NCBI GenBank assembly: GCA_022661535.1 | Contig: JAKULF010000003.1 | Location: forward strand, 5,146,001-5,210,000 | Direction of reading: 5' to 3' | DNA length: 64,000 nucleotides | DNA from: Eutypa lata | Lineage: Eukaryota > Ascomycota > Sordariomycetes > Xylariales > Diatrypaceae | Shown: piece after piece, positions 12,100 to 23,516 of the stretch | Position numbering within the stretch: the first letter of the stretch is position 1 | Layout of the letters: the number at the start of each line of letters is the position of its first letter | The notes under the pieces: generated by a model | Databases searched by the model: none | Told to the model about the DNA's origin: nothing | What the model saw: the letters and a program-made list of their open reading frames with translations, nothing else | Translations under genes and position numbers: made by a program

Positions 12100-15000
12100 G
12101 AATGATTTGAGCAGGGCAAGTGATTAGTCACTTGAAGGCAGCCCCATTAAAACCTCTCGCCCCTCCCAGGCTTCCCTCGATTTTTACTCGTCTCTGCCAC
12201 CCTTTCTCGCCAATCAATTTTCTCTCGATCCACAGACACCAAAAAAATCATCGAATCAATTGCCATTCCTCTGGTTACTTTCCGTCCAACAGAATACTGA
12301 GCGCATTCCCAAAAAGGGACTTTTTTCTTCTGAAACTTATATTCAGCGTCAAATCAGATTCAAGTATTGCTTTTTGACCAGTTAGCCAGTCGGAACTGCC
12401 CTGTTCTGCCCTGCCATTTTTTAACTCCTCGTCGCCAATTTTATCCGCTCCGCATTACTCGCACAGCACACCTGACACAAGCACTGCTGCCGCGCGCACT
12501 GCTTTTACTGTACCTACATACGCATAAGCTTTGCCCAGTCAGCCAGTCAGATTCGGCAATTGTTCAATTCAATGATTTGATTGATCAATAACCAGAGCCT
12601 ATCTGAAATATACTTGGAGTATCGCAAAGATTACAACAGAAGCGGAACAGACGTAGGTGCACTGTAGAAGCACGCACGTACGTACAAGCACAAGCATACA
12701 AGGCATAGATAGATATACCATCATCTATCATCTGCACACAATATCGCAGAGCCCCTTGACCTATACCTATACCTATATCTATCTGTCTCTCCAACCATCC
12801 CAATACTGCGTAAGCAAGGAGGGTTTATTTATCATTAGTAAAGAGACTGTTGCAGCGCGATATCGCTACACAGCTACTGCCAACGAACAACACCCGTCAC
12901 CTCAACACCTACCCAATCAACTTAAGCAGCGCGTATCATATTATAGACCGGGACTTACAGACCACTTCTGTTGTCGACTTTACACAATCAACTAAGAGCT
13001 ATAGCTCATTTATTTACATTAAGATTTATTTTGTAAGTTTCCTTTGTCTCTATATATCTACTTGGGGGGTTATTTCAATATAAGGACATAGTCTAGTGAC
13101 GTTGTTCTTGTTTTACTTTCTATTCGTTCCTCGAAAGCGGAAGTACTAAACAGACCCCAGAAGCTGAGGTCGGACTAGCCAGTCAGCGATCCAGCGCAAA
13201 ACGGGAAGCAGAAACAAAACCCACAACAACGCCAGCAAATCAACGATAAATTCTCGCGCCCGCCCAATATCCAGGGCATCGCGACACTAGGAAGCCTATC
13301 ATTGTCCTCATAACCGGCTTCACTACCATCATTGGTCCTATTCTTCTATCAGGTGATCGAACTCCTCTGCGGACAATAATTACTTGGTCTTCCTCCCATT
13401 CAATCAGAGTTGTGTCGTCGCCCCGAACACCTGTGTTTACGAGGCGCATTGAATTGAGGGATTTCAACGCGACGGGCTTTTGGTGAGTTGTGTGTACCTG
13501 AGACCCTTCAATCCCCCCCCAACCTCGCTCGGTGGTGTAGTCAACGCCGAGACGCTACCACCACTACCTACCAGTACAAACCCATCCTGGCGCATAAGTA
13601 CCATCAGCTATAATCGTTGCGGGCCTTGCGTTATTATGGGTCCATTGCAGTATATTATCTTGTGAAACGCAGCTTTGTCGATGATATATACATATATACC
13701 GTCATGTCTAGCGCAATACGGGATCACCTAGAAATGCGACTTGTTTTCAATGTTGTCTTTTTTTCCTTTTTTAATTTATTTATCTTTCCTGCCTGCTACT
13801 ATCGTGGAGATTTGGCGATGTACTGACCTGATCCCTCTTTTTTCCCCAGATAGGGCACAATTCCATCGGTCCGGAACAGTGTGCAGGGTGAACCCAACCG
13901 CTCGGGAATTGGGTTGTTAGGTACGTCTTTCTTTTTCCCATTTTCTACACTGCACATCGACGCCCGCTGCTCCGTCCTCTCATCTGCAACGATACATCCG
14001 CACACCATCTCTTACACACCATCTTCTTACCTCGCCCACTAAGGCAGGCCTGGAGATCGGGTTTACCCTCCCCAACCCGCAAACTCCTCCACCAGACAGA
14101 CCATCCACTCTTACGTAGCTTTGCGTGAGCTTTTCCCATTTCTTCCCCTGTGCCTTTTTTCTATGCACACCTCTTTCCTCCCCTTGCTCTCCCAGGAAGA
14201 ACTCACGCATATGCGAGTCGCATGTGGTCTTGGGTACCCGCATCTTTTCCCTCGCCAATCGCTCTACTGCAGCCTCAAGATTTATCAACGTCGCATGTAG
14301 TGTTTTTGGACGAAGCCTGGCTCTCTGTCCATGGACATCAGGTGCTTCCTCGCAGGAAGGGTCTCGTAGCTGGGCAGACCTGCCTTGCGCCACTGCGACA
14401 AGTTGGACCTCTTGTGTTGCTGAGCTGGACAAGGTGGGGCCCTGCTCGTGCATATTCCGTCATGCATGCCAGCGCATCAAGTGGTGGCCCAAGGCGCGGA
14501 AGAGGACGACTGCTCACCCCTCCATCCCCTCACATCATCCGAGTTTCCTTCTTATACTTAAAACAGCGAATCTAATGCCGTTGGTTGGATAGATCTCCAC
14601 AGTCGAATAGCTGTTTGGAATAGGCCCTAGAAAGATAACACTATCAAGCTGTTTCGCCAGGCTACCCGCTCCCGCACAGCACTATCGCGACAGGCGCGTC
14701 ATTGATCTGAAAAGCCTCACGCTTTTACAATTTTCATCCCATCTCACGTGGCTGCCAGCCTCTGTTGTTCTTCACCAGAGCCCCTCAGCCACTTTGATCT
14801 CGCCCCGCAAGTTGCACGCTTGCATATGCCGTGGTGCCGTCACTTGGGTGCACCTACCACATTGACGATTGCCAGCTCATCCACGCATATCCAATAGATT
14901 GGGTGCACATCCTGTCTATCTTGCGGCTACCTAAGTGAACAAAGTCCAACACAACGCGAATGCCCAACTGTGGTTATTACCCATATCGATTTATCTCCAG

Positions 15001-15187
15001 ACAGTAGCAAAACCTTTAGAAGGAATTCTGCGGACTTCAATTTGCGCCATTGAGAGAACTGGCACCTGCTGACTTTCGAACGCCCATCCCGAAATCTTGA
15101 GCCCGGCACTAGCTGTCCGTCTCAGGCTCGAGACTCCGAGTCTGGGTATAGCAAACTATCCGCTTCGCGCGCCACCCGTTTCCAAGA
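12100..15187 (+). promoter_or_regulatory. Probable long, spliced 5' leader and promoter of the HapB gene
   Basis: From about 12.1 kb the plus strand becomes pyrimidine-rich (CTCTC, CCTCCC) and purine-poor, as fungal leaders often are, and no long frame exists. At least one good intron can be read: donor GTGAGT after position 13474 and acceptor CTCTTTTTTCCCCAG ending near 13850. A second donor (GTAAGT) lies near 13034. This suggests a long spliced untranslated leader, possibly with short upstream frames, ahead of the HapB start codon. It could instead be an independent non-coding transcript. Inference from sequence only. Confidence 0.35.
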
Positions 15188-16150
15188 ATGATGGACTACG
15201 CGCAATACCAACAACCACCACAGTCATCACATTCGCAAGGACACATTCAGCCGGGTTATACGAACTCAACCCCCGGAAATACGATAACTTCGCCGTCAAG
15301 TCACAGCATACACCAGCACGGCGTTCAAACCTCTCCGATACTACCGTCGCAACACCAGCCCTCCGCATCTAGCCAAGGTCACAGCATGTATCAAACACAG
15401 TACGGCGTGCCCCAGCAGAGCATGCACTATGGGGTACCCGGAATCCAAGCGGCCGCCATGGCTGCAACCGCGGCGGCGGCGGGTGGAACCGGCTATACGG
15501 GGTACATGCCATCCGATCCGAGTCTCCCGCAAACATCACCAAGGATGACCCCGGGCGCGAAGAAGGATTCTCGTGGACCAAGGTCGCCCCAGCAGCTTAA
15601 CAACGTGAATCAGCTACCTGGAAGGCGGATGAGCCAGGTCACGAGCCCCGGCGTCCCTAATGCCTCGATGATGAACCACAGCGGCCCCCGATCTACCGTC
15701 GCACCTCCGCCAATGCCCCCGACGCAATCGATGCCGCCACCCCAGTCCCCTGAAATGGCAGCCGGCGCTGAAGAATCCCCTTTATACGTCAACGCAAAAC
15801 AATTCCACCGTATACTAAAGAGACGTGTCGCGCGGCAACGACTAGAGGAGGCGCTTCGCCTAACCAGCAAAGGCCGCAAGCCGTATCTCCACGAATCACG
15901 ACATAATCACGCGATGCGTAGACCTCGCGGACCTGGCGGCCGGTTTTTGACAGCCGATGAAGTCGCAGAGATCGAAAGGGCTAAGGGCAACGGCGATGAT
16001 AAGGACGGCGGTTCCAGCGAAATGACTATAGTAAGAACTGGTAGCAAGAGGAAGTCAGAAAATAACGCCAGCGCACCTAATAAAAAGACGAAGCTCGAGA
16101 CCGAAAGTCCCGAGGATGACGATGACGAGGACGCTGAGGACGATAGCTGA
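15188..16150 (+). CDS. hapB: CCAAT-binding factor subunit HapB (NF-YA/Hap2)
   Basis: DNA-contacting subunit of the heterotrimeric HapB/C/E (NF-Y) complex, which binds CCAAT boxes in the nucleus. The 320-residue protein has a Gln/Ser/Pro-rich N-terminal half ([13 protein letters not shown]), typical of an activation region. The CBFB/NF-YA core follows at about residues 197-259: the subunit-association helix begins [20 protein letters not shown], and after a short linker the DNA-recognition part reads [24 protein letters not shown]. All hallmark residues are present. The tail has a basic KRKSE...KKTK stretch, a likely nuclear signal, then an acidic end ([10 protein letters not shown]). Length and order match filamentous-fungal HapB. 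The frame opens with two consecutive ATG codons; either could initiate. One exon is visible in the coding part, with probable introns upstream in the leader. Confidence 0.95.
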   Translation: MMDYAQYQQPPQSSHSQGHIQPGYTNSTPGNTITSPSSHSIHQHGVQTSPILPSQHQPSASSQGHSMYQTQYGVPQQSMHYGVPGIQAAAMAATAAAAGGTGYTGYMPSDPSLPQTSPRMTPGAKKDSRGPRSPQQLNNVNQLPGRRMSQVTSPGVPNASMMNHSGPRSTVAPPPMPPTQSMPPPQSPEMAAGAEESPLYVNAKQFHRILKRRVARQRLEEALRLTSKGRKPYLHESRHNHAMRRPRGPGGRFLTADEVAEIERAKGNGDDKDGGSSEMTIVRTGSKRKSENNASAPNKKTKLETESPEDDDDEDAEDDS

Positions 16151-17580
16151 GATTGTTACAACGCAACCAGTATCGCATTCCAGCCACCTACCCCAGATTT
16201 TACGACGTTATGACTGCCTTGATTCTTCTATACCATTTTTTGTAACCAACCTCGCGGTGATGGGACGCGCATTTGGGTGGGGTTCACGCTTGAAGGATGA
16301 AGCGTTTTGTTCATATATGACTTTTGGAGGGGGACCGGCGAGTACATTTCGTCCTGTTTTTTATTTTGTTTGTTTCTTTCCTGGTCGGTGCAAGGGGTTC
16401 ATTCAGTAGCATGTCATGGGGCGGTGGGACACTCGCTCTTGATGGCTTTCCTAAAGTTTCTATGTCGCTCACGCGACACTTTCTCGTTCATTCTCTGTTT
16501 AATTGCGTTTGCATATTTGGCACAAACTGGTGTGTGGGGGGGAAGGCATCATGGGACACAGGAAAGGAGAAGCATATGAACCGAGACGAACAGAAGGATA
16601 CCCCTATATTGCTCATTTCGGCGGCAGCACCACATTTATTACTCCACTCGCCCATCACATTTGGGTTGGAAGGAGGATCGCACACGCAGAGGTCCGGCAC
16701 CGAAGATTGCGTTATTTCATTCTCTTTTTTTCATTTTCTTGAAGATGTTCTATTGAAGACATTCCCACGAAAGTAAGACACAAGAAGAACAGGATGAGTT
16801 GTCACTCAAATTGGAGAAAAAAAAGAAGAAAAGGAAAGAAAAAGGCCTTTTACCTATTCCTAACGCGCTATGGATGGGTATGGGAATGGAAATAGACTCT
16901 TCTGTGGGGGTAGTCCGTCACCGGATATATTAAGGAATCAATGTCATATTAAAAATTCAACTTCACATTCTACTACACTCTCATTAGTGATTTGAACTTG
17001 TGCAAGTGATGTGTAGACATTTTCCCCATTGCATATTCTTTGTGAACCGTGAGTTGCATCCTTGTTGGACTTGAAAGCAGACTAGAGGTGAATATGTCGC
17101 AGCAGATGTTGGTTGCCTCCTGACGCTTTATACCTCGCAATGTCATTGAGGGGGCGGGGCGGTCACATGACCTTTAAATTCTACATATGTTCAAATGTGA
17201 GTTTAGTTGAGAATATGCAGGTAGGCACATGCTTAAGTATGGTTTTGCACATATAGTATGCAAATATATGTACAAATCGTAGTAATGGGATAACTCTAGC
17301 AGTGCAAAGATCCACAATTAACTTTCTCTCTACCACTCACTACCCGCAAAAGTCTAAGTACGTGCAGTATCATTCAAGGTATTCAGCCCACATGCGTTCT
17401 ATCTGACTTTGGGCGGGTACATCAGTACGAGTTAAAAAAGAATTCAGAATCACATACTTACATAGTTCGTTTGTCATAACCTTTTGATACTGGGGGAACA
17501 TTAAACATTAGTCGATACGCATCCGCCACACACGGGCGTCCCATACCTACCCCGTACAAACCCCCAGAAGGACCTTTGAT
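16151..17580. other. 3' region of hapB and promoter of LSM2
   Basis: No supported gene. A purine-rich AAGAAGAAAAGG stretch lies near 16.82 kb. Short frames here show no conserved features. Confidence 0.5.
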
Positions 17581-17621
17581 CATACATACATACATACATA
17601 CATACATACATACATACATAC
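17581..17621. repeat. (CATA)n microsatellite just upstream of LSM2
   Basis: About ten perfect CATA units end some 20 bases before the LSM2 start codon, so they probably lie in its leader or core promoter, where copy number could affect expression. Confidence 0.9.
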
Positions 17622-17640
17622 TGCTTGATCACCGCTCAAC

Positions 17641-18773
17641 ATGCTATTCTTCAGGTACGTTCCCTTTTCCTTCTTCTCTCAAACCACCAGCCTACCGGGA
17701 GGAAGAAAACCAGGGACGCGACACCCCTTCTCTCTCTCCCTCTCTTTTGCCACCAGAAGAATGTGCCGGGTAGTGGGTGGGGCTGGTAGAGCTTCGGGTG
17801 ATGAGAGCGCTCTCCCGATCGGAGAGGTAGGCCCGATATATTTGGGAAGGAAAGAAGGAAGGCGCGGGTTTGCATGATAACCTTCCATGCACGATCAAAT
17901 TGTCCTACAGAGTGTGGAACCAAAGCGAGCAAGTGAGCTATTGGGCCGCATGAGGAGAGGGCGCCACCCACGCAGGCAGTTGACGGACCGTCGTCAATCA
18001 CACGACTAAGTGGTCGTATGGGAAGAACACCTATCTACTTCTATGCCCCTCTGTCGCATTTTGGCTCGGGGAAAGGGAGCGTGGCAAGAGGACGAGATAG
18101 CATCGTTGCAGGCTATTATCATTGGAAGTTGTGCATGGAGGCCGTCGGACGGTAACAATGATATTTATTATTGTACTGGAGGGTGGCAGGCAATGACGAT
18201 CAAAATATTGCACTCTAAATCAGGTGGCTAACATGTAGTTCCTTGCGTACGTAACGTCATAGTTTCTTCAAGACGCTCATAGACCACGAGGTCACGGTGG
18301 AGCTCAAGAACGACATCCAGATCCGCGGGACGCTCAAGAGCGTCGACCAGTACCTCAACATCAAGCTTGACGATATCCAGGTCGTTGAGGAAATCAAATA
18401 CCCGCATCTCGTGAGTGCCCCCCTCCGCCGTTACCTCTAAATTGTATATTGCCCCTTCAGGGAGATCCGATGCTAACCATCGCTTTCAAGAGCTCCGTCA
18501 AGAACGTCTTCATCCGGGGCTCCGTCGTACGCTATGTCCACCTTCCCGCTAGCGCCGTAGACGTACCGCTGTTGGAGGATGCTACGAGGAGAGGTTCGTA
18601 CTATTTTGTTCTGTCCCCTCTCTGTTCATCCCCCCCTTCTCTTCATACCTATGCTCATATTTCACTATCATGTGCCCCAACATACCTCCTCTCTTTTCGT
18701 GCGCATCCCCTTCCTCACCAATATCGCTAACAGTAGCACAGAGGCTGCAAACCAAGCTGGTAAGGGCAAGTGA
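17641..18773 (+). CDS. LSM2: U6 snRNA-associated Sm-like protein LSm2
   Basis: Subunit of the Lsm2-8 ring that binds the U-rich 3' end of U6 snRNA in the nucleus and of the Lsm1-7 ring that promotes mRNA decapping in the cytoplasm. Four exons join in frame to 98 residues: 17641-17654, 18263-18410, 18491-18593 and 18742-18773. The first exon holds only 14 bases (MLFF plus two bases), then the protein continues SFFKTLIDHEVTVELKNDI. The Sm1 motif (GTLKSVDQYLNIKL) and Sm2 motif (FIRGSVVRYVHLPA) are complete and the tail ends EDATRREAANQAGKGK. Size and sequence match LSm2 from yeast to man. Introns use GTACGT, GTGAGT and GTTCGT donors. Two show CTAAC/GCTAAC branch sites, including one about 30 bases before the acceptor of the unusually long (608-base) first intron. 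Confidence 0.95.
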
Positions 18774-19944
18774 AGACAGGGGGTAGAAGCTTGAGGAAGG
18801 GAAGCGGATCATGGCGAGATAATGATGAACCCGTTTAAGGCCTGCAACAAGGGCTTAGTCTGTACTACAGCCTTGCCTTTCTAGCAGGCAGGCAGACACT
18901 GATGGCGGGTCCAATCCAATACGTATGTCCAGCATGGTAAGGCACGGATAAATAGATAGGGGTGGGTACTGGGATAATTATCACAAGAACCAAACGCACC
19001 TTTATGGGATGGGAGAGACTTAATGAAAACAAGCCCAGATGGACAGGTAGTTATGACCATGAGAATGATGTGGAATCTATATACCCATAACCATATCTCT
19101 CTCTATTCGATATTCTAAGCTGCGAGCGTGACTAGCTCTGCTGCAACACGCGTGTACCATTAAGCCCCCCCCAGGTCAAGGATATCCAACTCTAGCTCCA
19201 AGAGGAGCGGACGTGACTGACGAAGCAGGCAGTGGTGGTAACCATTCGTGATGCAGGTCTGGTAGTATGTACGTATGTACCAACAGCCTTCTACAATATT
19301 CTGAGACCTAGAGCTAAGGCCATATACATATTAGCCAGGCGAACGAAATAGTGGTTGAAGGACATTACCACCACTACTACCGCTACTACCCAAGTATATG
19401 AAGTCTACTCTCATGTTCCCCACCTCACCTTACCTTATTCGAAAGGGCCTCGGGAAAAGGGGAAGAAGGGAAAAAGAAGGAAGAAAAAAAAAGGAATAAG
19501 TAATCGCTGCAGTAGACATGCAAAGAGTGTAGCAAGCAGTAGTAGCTAAGGAGTGAGGAAAGCGGAGGTGAGAGTCAAAGATTCAACTTAGGGGCCAGCT
19601 GAGGGGATAGAAAAGTGTGAGGTCTACTAACAGGTATAGAGCGGTTTCAAGGGGAATGAATAGGTAAGTAAGTTCTAAGTACAGTCATACAAGCTATATA
19701 CATCTTCTACGTCAAACTAGGGAGGTAGTCAAGAAACCTGCTAATTTTACTTAACTCTCAAACTAAAATCCATATACTCATTCAGTCATTCACCATGAGC
19801 GCTGAGCTCAGGCACATTAATAATAATAAAAAGAAACGGCGTGGTTGTTCACGCCTGTCTTTATTCCGAACGGCTGCCTATCCCAGTCAGTCGGTCAGTC
19901 AGTCAGTCAGTATAGGTAGGTAGATCGGCGGCCAAATTACCTAG
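18774..19944. other. Intergenic, LSM2 to PSO2
   Basis: Converging 3' ends. It contains an A-rich AAGAAAAAAAAAGG tract near 19.48 kb and a (GTCA)n repeat. No gene seen. Confidence 0.5.
19885..19911. repeat. (CAGT)n microsatellite
   Basis: About six CAGT units, one imperfect (CGGT), about 35 bases beyond the stop codon of PSO2. Confidence 0.8.
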
Positions 19945-22842
19945 CTACCACCAAACCCCACCGCCCTTCCCGTCCTTCCCATCCCAGAGCACCGAATTCG
20001 TCTCCATCCCCTCCCCCCCTTCAAGCTCAAGCCCAAGCTCAAGCCCCACCTCAAGCAACCTAACAAGCCCACCCCGCCTCCTCTCCCCGAGCCACCGGTC
20101 AAACCACCCCTTCATGCGCCTCCGGCCGGCCTCGCTCCCCACGTTCACGGTCGGGACGACGCGCTCGACGCGCAGACACAGCAGGAAGAGCGCCAGCTCG
20201 CGGAAGCTGCTGTGCTCCGAGTAGGGCACGCCGAAGCAGGCCGCCTCGCGCGTGCTGCCGCGCTGCGCCGCCCCCGCCCCCGCCAGATCCCGCGCCGCGG
20301 AGAAGCGCGGCCGCCAGGCGGCGCCGTGCAGGAGCGCCGTCGTGGGGAGCGCCGAGGGCTGCAGGTTCGCGGCCGGTCCTGGTCCTTCCCCGAAACCACT
20401 ACCACTACCACTGCCACTACCTCCTGATGGGCCGGAAGTGGAAGAAGTAGGGGATGGGCGGAAATTCCATCCGCTGGGCCGGAACCCCACGATCCGCCCG
20501 AAGTGCGGCTTGTACCCGTCGAGGTACGCCTGCAGGGTCTCGGCGCGGATCTCCCCCAGCGCCTGCATGTGGACCTGGGCGGCGCGGGGGTCGGTCGTCA
20601 GCAGGGCCGCGAGCTCCGGGTCGCCTAGCTGCCGGCACAGGCGCGTCTTCGCGGGCGTGGCGTAGATCTTGGACCCGAGGGCTTGCGCGATCGCTTTGCA
20701 GATGCGCTCCTTGCCTATCGAGTACGTGCCGCAGACGACGAGGAGACGGTTTTTGTTGTTGTTCTTGTTGTTGGTGGTGGTGGTGGTGGTGTTGGTCTTC
20801 TCCTTTTTGTCTGTATCCTTAGATGATGCAATGGTGGTCTTGTCACCGTCGCTGTTTTCTTTTGCGAAGAATTGGCTTACGGTCGAACTGCTGCCGCTCT
20901 TCCCGCCCTTCGCACGCTTCTTCCGCGCGCTGAGCGCCTCGTCCGCCGCGTTGGGATCCTCGGCGATCGACTTGCAGAACTCGGCGCACGCGCGGATGAC
21001 GTCGTCCTGGGGAGGGAAGGAGTAGCGCGGGTTCAGGTACGTCGTGTCGAGGTAGCAGACGTCGATCTTCTGCTGCCTGACCTTACCGGAGATGCTGTCG
21101 AGCGTCTCGGGCTTCAGGAGCGGGTGGGCGACCTGGGCCGGGCAAGCTCGAAAGTCGCCGCAGTGCAGTATGCGCTGCGTCCTCGGGTTCGGGTTCGGGT
21201 TCGAGCCCTTGTCGCCGCCAGCACCACGACCACCACCGCCACCACCTAGCGTCTTCTCGAATAGGAAAAGAGAGCTGCCGGGGCAGTGGTTCGCGGGTAT
21301 CATGGTGACGGAGACGCCTTGCGTCCCTGGGACTTCTACCTTCTGCTCGAACTCGAGCGGGACTATCCATTTCGCATCGGTTCGCAGTTGGCTCTTGATG
21401 AGGTCCCCCGTCACCCTACTACAATAGATCGGGCCGTGCGACCAGTTCGCCGTCAACCCTATGTAGTGGTCGCTGTGGAAGTGGCTGAGGAAGTACGCAT
21501 TGCAGCCCTTCACGGCACCGTACCGGAAGGCATCCACACATATGAAGAATCCCGGCATGATCTTGTAGAAGGGGCACGTCCGCTGGTACGCGGGCTTGCC
21601 GCGCGACGCATTCTCGGCAGCGGCCGCCGAAGCCCAGGCGGCATTTTCGGCGTGGCCGGACATAAGCTTGCTGAATGCTGAGGTAGGCGCGTTGGGCTTG
21701 CTGCCGAGACTTATGGGGTTCGCCTGTCCCGGTCGCGGAACGGCAGCTCGGGCAAACCTCTTCCCGAGTTCAGGGGCGTCGACAGCTGGGGCAGGGGGAG
21801 GCGGAGGCGGAGGCGGAGGCTGAAGTTTGGACTGGGTAGGTAAAGGTATCGGGTTGCCATCCAGGCAGGCGTTGACGTGAACAGATGCGTGTTCCGGGTT
21901 GATGCCAGCAAGACTCGCATTACAGATAGGACAGCTCTCGGCCATGGAATTATCCTGGGTTGACACATCATCAAGCGCGCAATCCGATATATAGTTTCCC
22001 GCCTCCTCAGCCTCGAGGTTTGCTTGTTCCTCCATATACCGCCTCTCGCGAAACTCTTCCCCGTCGCCGAACCCATCGTCTTCGTCGTCGTCATCGTTGA
22101 ATAAAGCTTCTAGTTCATCTAAATCTTGAAATTCGCCGTCTACGGAGTCTTCCTGTTTGATGGGAGGGACATGTTGTTTCGTGAGAAGGCCTTCTTCGGT
22201 GGGTAGCTCACTGCTAAGTGGTGTTTCTAGCTGAGCTTGAACGTTAGGTATTCGTATGTCAGGCAAACTATCATCACGGGGGGTATCTTTCGTACGCGGT
22301 TCGCTCGGGCTATCGTCTTCGCTATCCGAATCCATCAGGAACGGTCCCGCTCTTCTAGATTTCGCGGGTTTCATTGGCTTCGAGGGCTCCGGAGGCTTCG
22401 CTGTATCTTGAGGTTCCGTCGCAATTGATGCATCGCTCTTCGTAGTCGTATGGATCGGGATTCGATCCTCATGATCTCCGTTGTGGCTTAGTTTCCGCCG
22501 TTTCGAATTGCTTTGGTGCTCGTTGTATCTCGACTCTTCTTCTACATTGTCCCTCATCTTGCCGAATAAATCTTCGCCATCCTGATCTCCCTTATTTGAG
22601 ATGTGGTTAGAGGGGAGAGCCGTTGGGTCCGCCGCATCCGAAGGCCCTGAAGGCCCCGAAGGCCCGCCGCAGAAGAGTTGCTCCTCTACCTCGACTTTCT
22701 TGAAAAAGTTGAGAATATTCCCGTTCGCCGGTTTGCTACTCTTTTTCGCGCTTGACGATGGCTTCGCCGAATTGGGCTTGAAATTGAGTTTCGACTGGGT
22801 CCGAGGGGTCATCGGCTTGGGGGCTGTTGTCTTGGAGGGCAT
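19945..22842 (-). CDS. PSO2: DNA interstrand cross-link repair nuclease PSO2/SNM1
   Basis: A 5' exonuclease of the metallo-beta-lactamase/beta-CASP family that processes interstrand cross-links in the nucleus. The 965-residue single-exon frame starts with a Lys/Ser/Pro-rich segment containing NILNFFKK near residue 43, reminiscent of a PCNA-binding box. A UBZ4-type zinc finger follows (C304-x2-C307 ... H322, C326). The nuclease core begins near residue 425: motif HFHSDH at 454-459, NHCPGS near 517-522 and CGDFRA near 561-566 supply the metal ligands. The DRMBL/beta-CASP half follows and carries VPYSEHSSFREL near residue 883, a family hallmark. The protein is long for the family because of low-complexity inserts: a Gly run near 532, an Asn/Thr run near 690 and Gly/Ser repeats near 810-835. 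The C-terminal extension is Gly/Glu-rich. The catalytic domain looks intact. Confidence 0.95.
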   Translation of the reverse strand: MPSKTTAPKPMTPRTQSKLNFKPNSAKPSSSAKKSSKPANGNILNFFKKVEVEEQLFCGGPSGPSGPSDAADPTALPSNHISNKGDQDGEDLFGKMRDNVEEESRYNEHQSNSKRRKLSHNGDHEDRIPIHTTTKSDASIATEPQDTAKPPEPSKPMKPAKSRRAGPFLMDSDSEDDSPSEPRTKDTPRDDSLPDIRIPNVQAQLETPLSSELPTEEGLLTKQHVPPIKQEDSVDGEFQDLDELEALFNDDDDEDDGFGDGEEFRERRYMEEQANLEAEEAGNYISDCALDDVSTQDNSMAESCPICNASLAGINPEHASVHVNACLDGNPIPLPTQSKLQPPPPPPPPPAPAVDAPELGKRFARAAVPRPGQANPISLGSKPNAPTSAFSKLMSGHAENAAWASAAAAENASRGKPAYQRTCPFYKIMPGFFICVDAFRYGAVKGCNAYFLSHFHSDHYIGLTANWSHGPIYCSRVTGDLIKSQLRTDAKWIVPLEFEQKVEVPGTQGVSVTMIPANHCPGSSLFLFEKTLGGGGGGRGAGGDKGSNPNPNPRTQRILHCGDFRACPAQVAHPLLKPETLDSISGKVRQQKIDVCYLDTTYLNPRYSFPPQDDVIRACAEFCKSIAEDPNAADEALSARKKRAKGGKSGSSSTVSQFFAKENSDGDKTTIASSKDTDKKEKTNTTTTTTNNKNNNKNRLLVVCGTYSIGKERICKAIAQALGSKIYATPAKTRLCRQLGDPELAALLTTDPRAAQVHMQALGEIRAETLQAYLDGYKPHFGRIVGFRPSGWNFRPSPTSSTSGPSGGSGSGSGSGFGEGPGPAANLQPSALPTTALLHGAAWRPRFSAARDLAGAGAAQRGSTREAACFGVPYSEHSSFRELALFLLCLRVERVVPTVNVGSEAGRRRMKGWFDRWLGERRRGGLVRLLEVGLELGLELEGGEGMETNSVLWDGKDGKGGGVWW

Positions 22843-23516
22843 CGCGTCTTGGGCTTTGATAATGAGGATATTTTAGATCTGCTGCGATTGGCACTAATGA
22901 TAGGGTGAGTTAGGTGGCAGAAGAATTCTCTTTGTTGCATACACAACAGTCCATTTCATACAATGAGTCCTGTTTGCCCCTCGCCAAACAATTTAGTTAG
23001 TGTAGAAGTGTTTTAGAGTGGAGTGACGTCGGGTCCAGACTAGAACGCGAATACCGCGAAAAAGTGCCTCACGTGGTCACGTTACTTACTACATGTAGGT
23101 AGTTAACTACCAGGTACATAGATAGATATAACTACGCGACCCTCATCAATTCTATACTAATTGGATACTAGGTACCTAGGTAGGTAGTTACTGTCCGACG
23201 AGTCAGATATGCACTTGAGTAATAATCTCAAAAAAGAATCTCTTGCTACAGGCGGGGGTCTATGGGGACTTCATCACGGAACACTATGTCGTTGGATCAT
23301 ATGGCACTTAACTAAAAGAGTACAATATTTATCAGATAATATATCAATCAAGCATGTTTGTTCTATGACTAGCGCGCTATATAACCAATGCACCGCGGTT
23401 CTATGAGAAAGTCAAAGCCAAACCTGTTGACGCAAAATTAGGCAACCAGCCAGCCCAAGTAATCAACCAAAAACACTCCGTCATGATTTGTCCCCATACC
23501 GATCTAACAAGACCTT
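22843..23516. other. Intergenic, PSO2 promoter and MFS gene 3' end
   Basis: No supported gene. Repeated TAGGTAGGTAG/TAGATAGATA motifs occur near 23.1-23.2 kb. Confidence 0.5.

Noticed and set aside
14125..14592. A 155-codon plus-strand frame before hapB
   Set aside because: Pyrimidine-rich low-complexity sequence, overlapped by equally long frames on both strands. More likely leader sequence.
17796..17802. GTGATGA, a possible box C of a snoRNA inside the LSM2 intron
   Set aside because: No box D (CTGA) at a suitable distance and no terminal stem.
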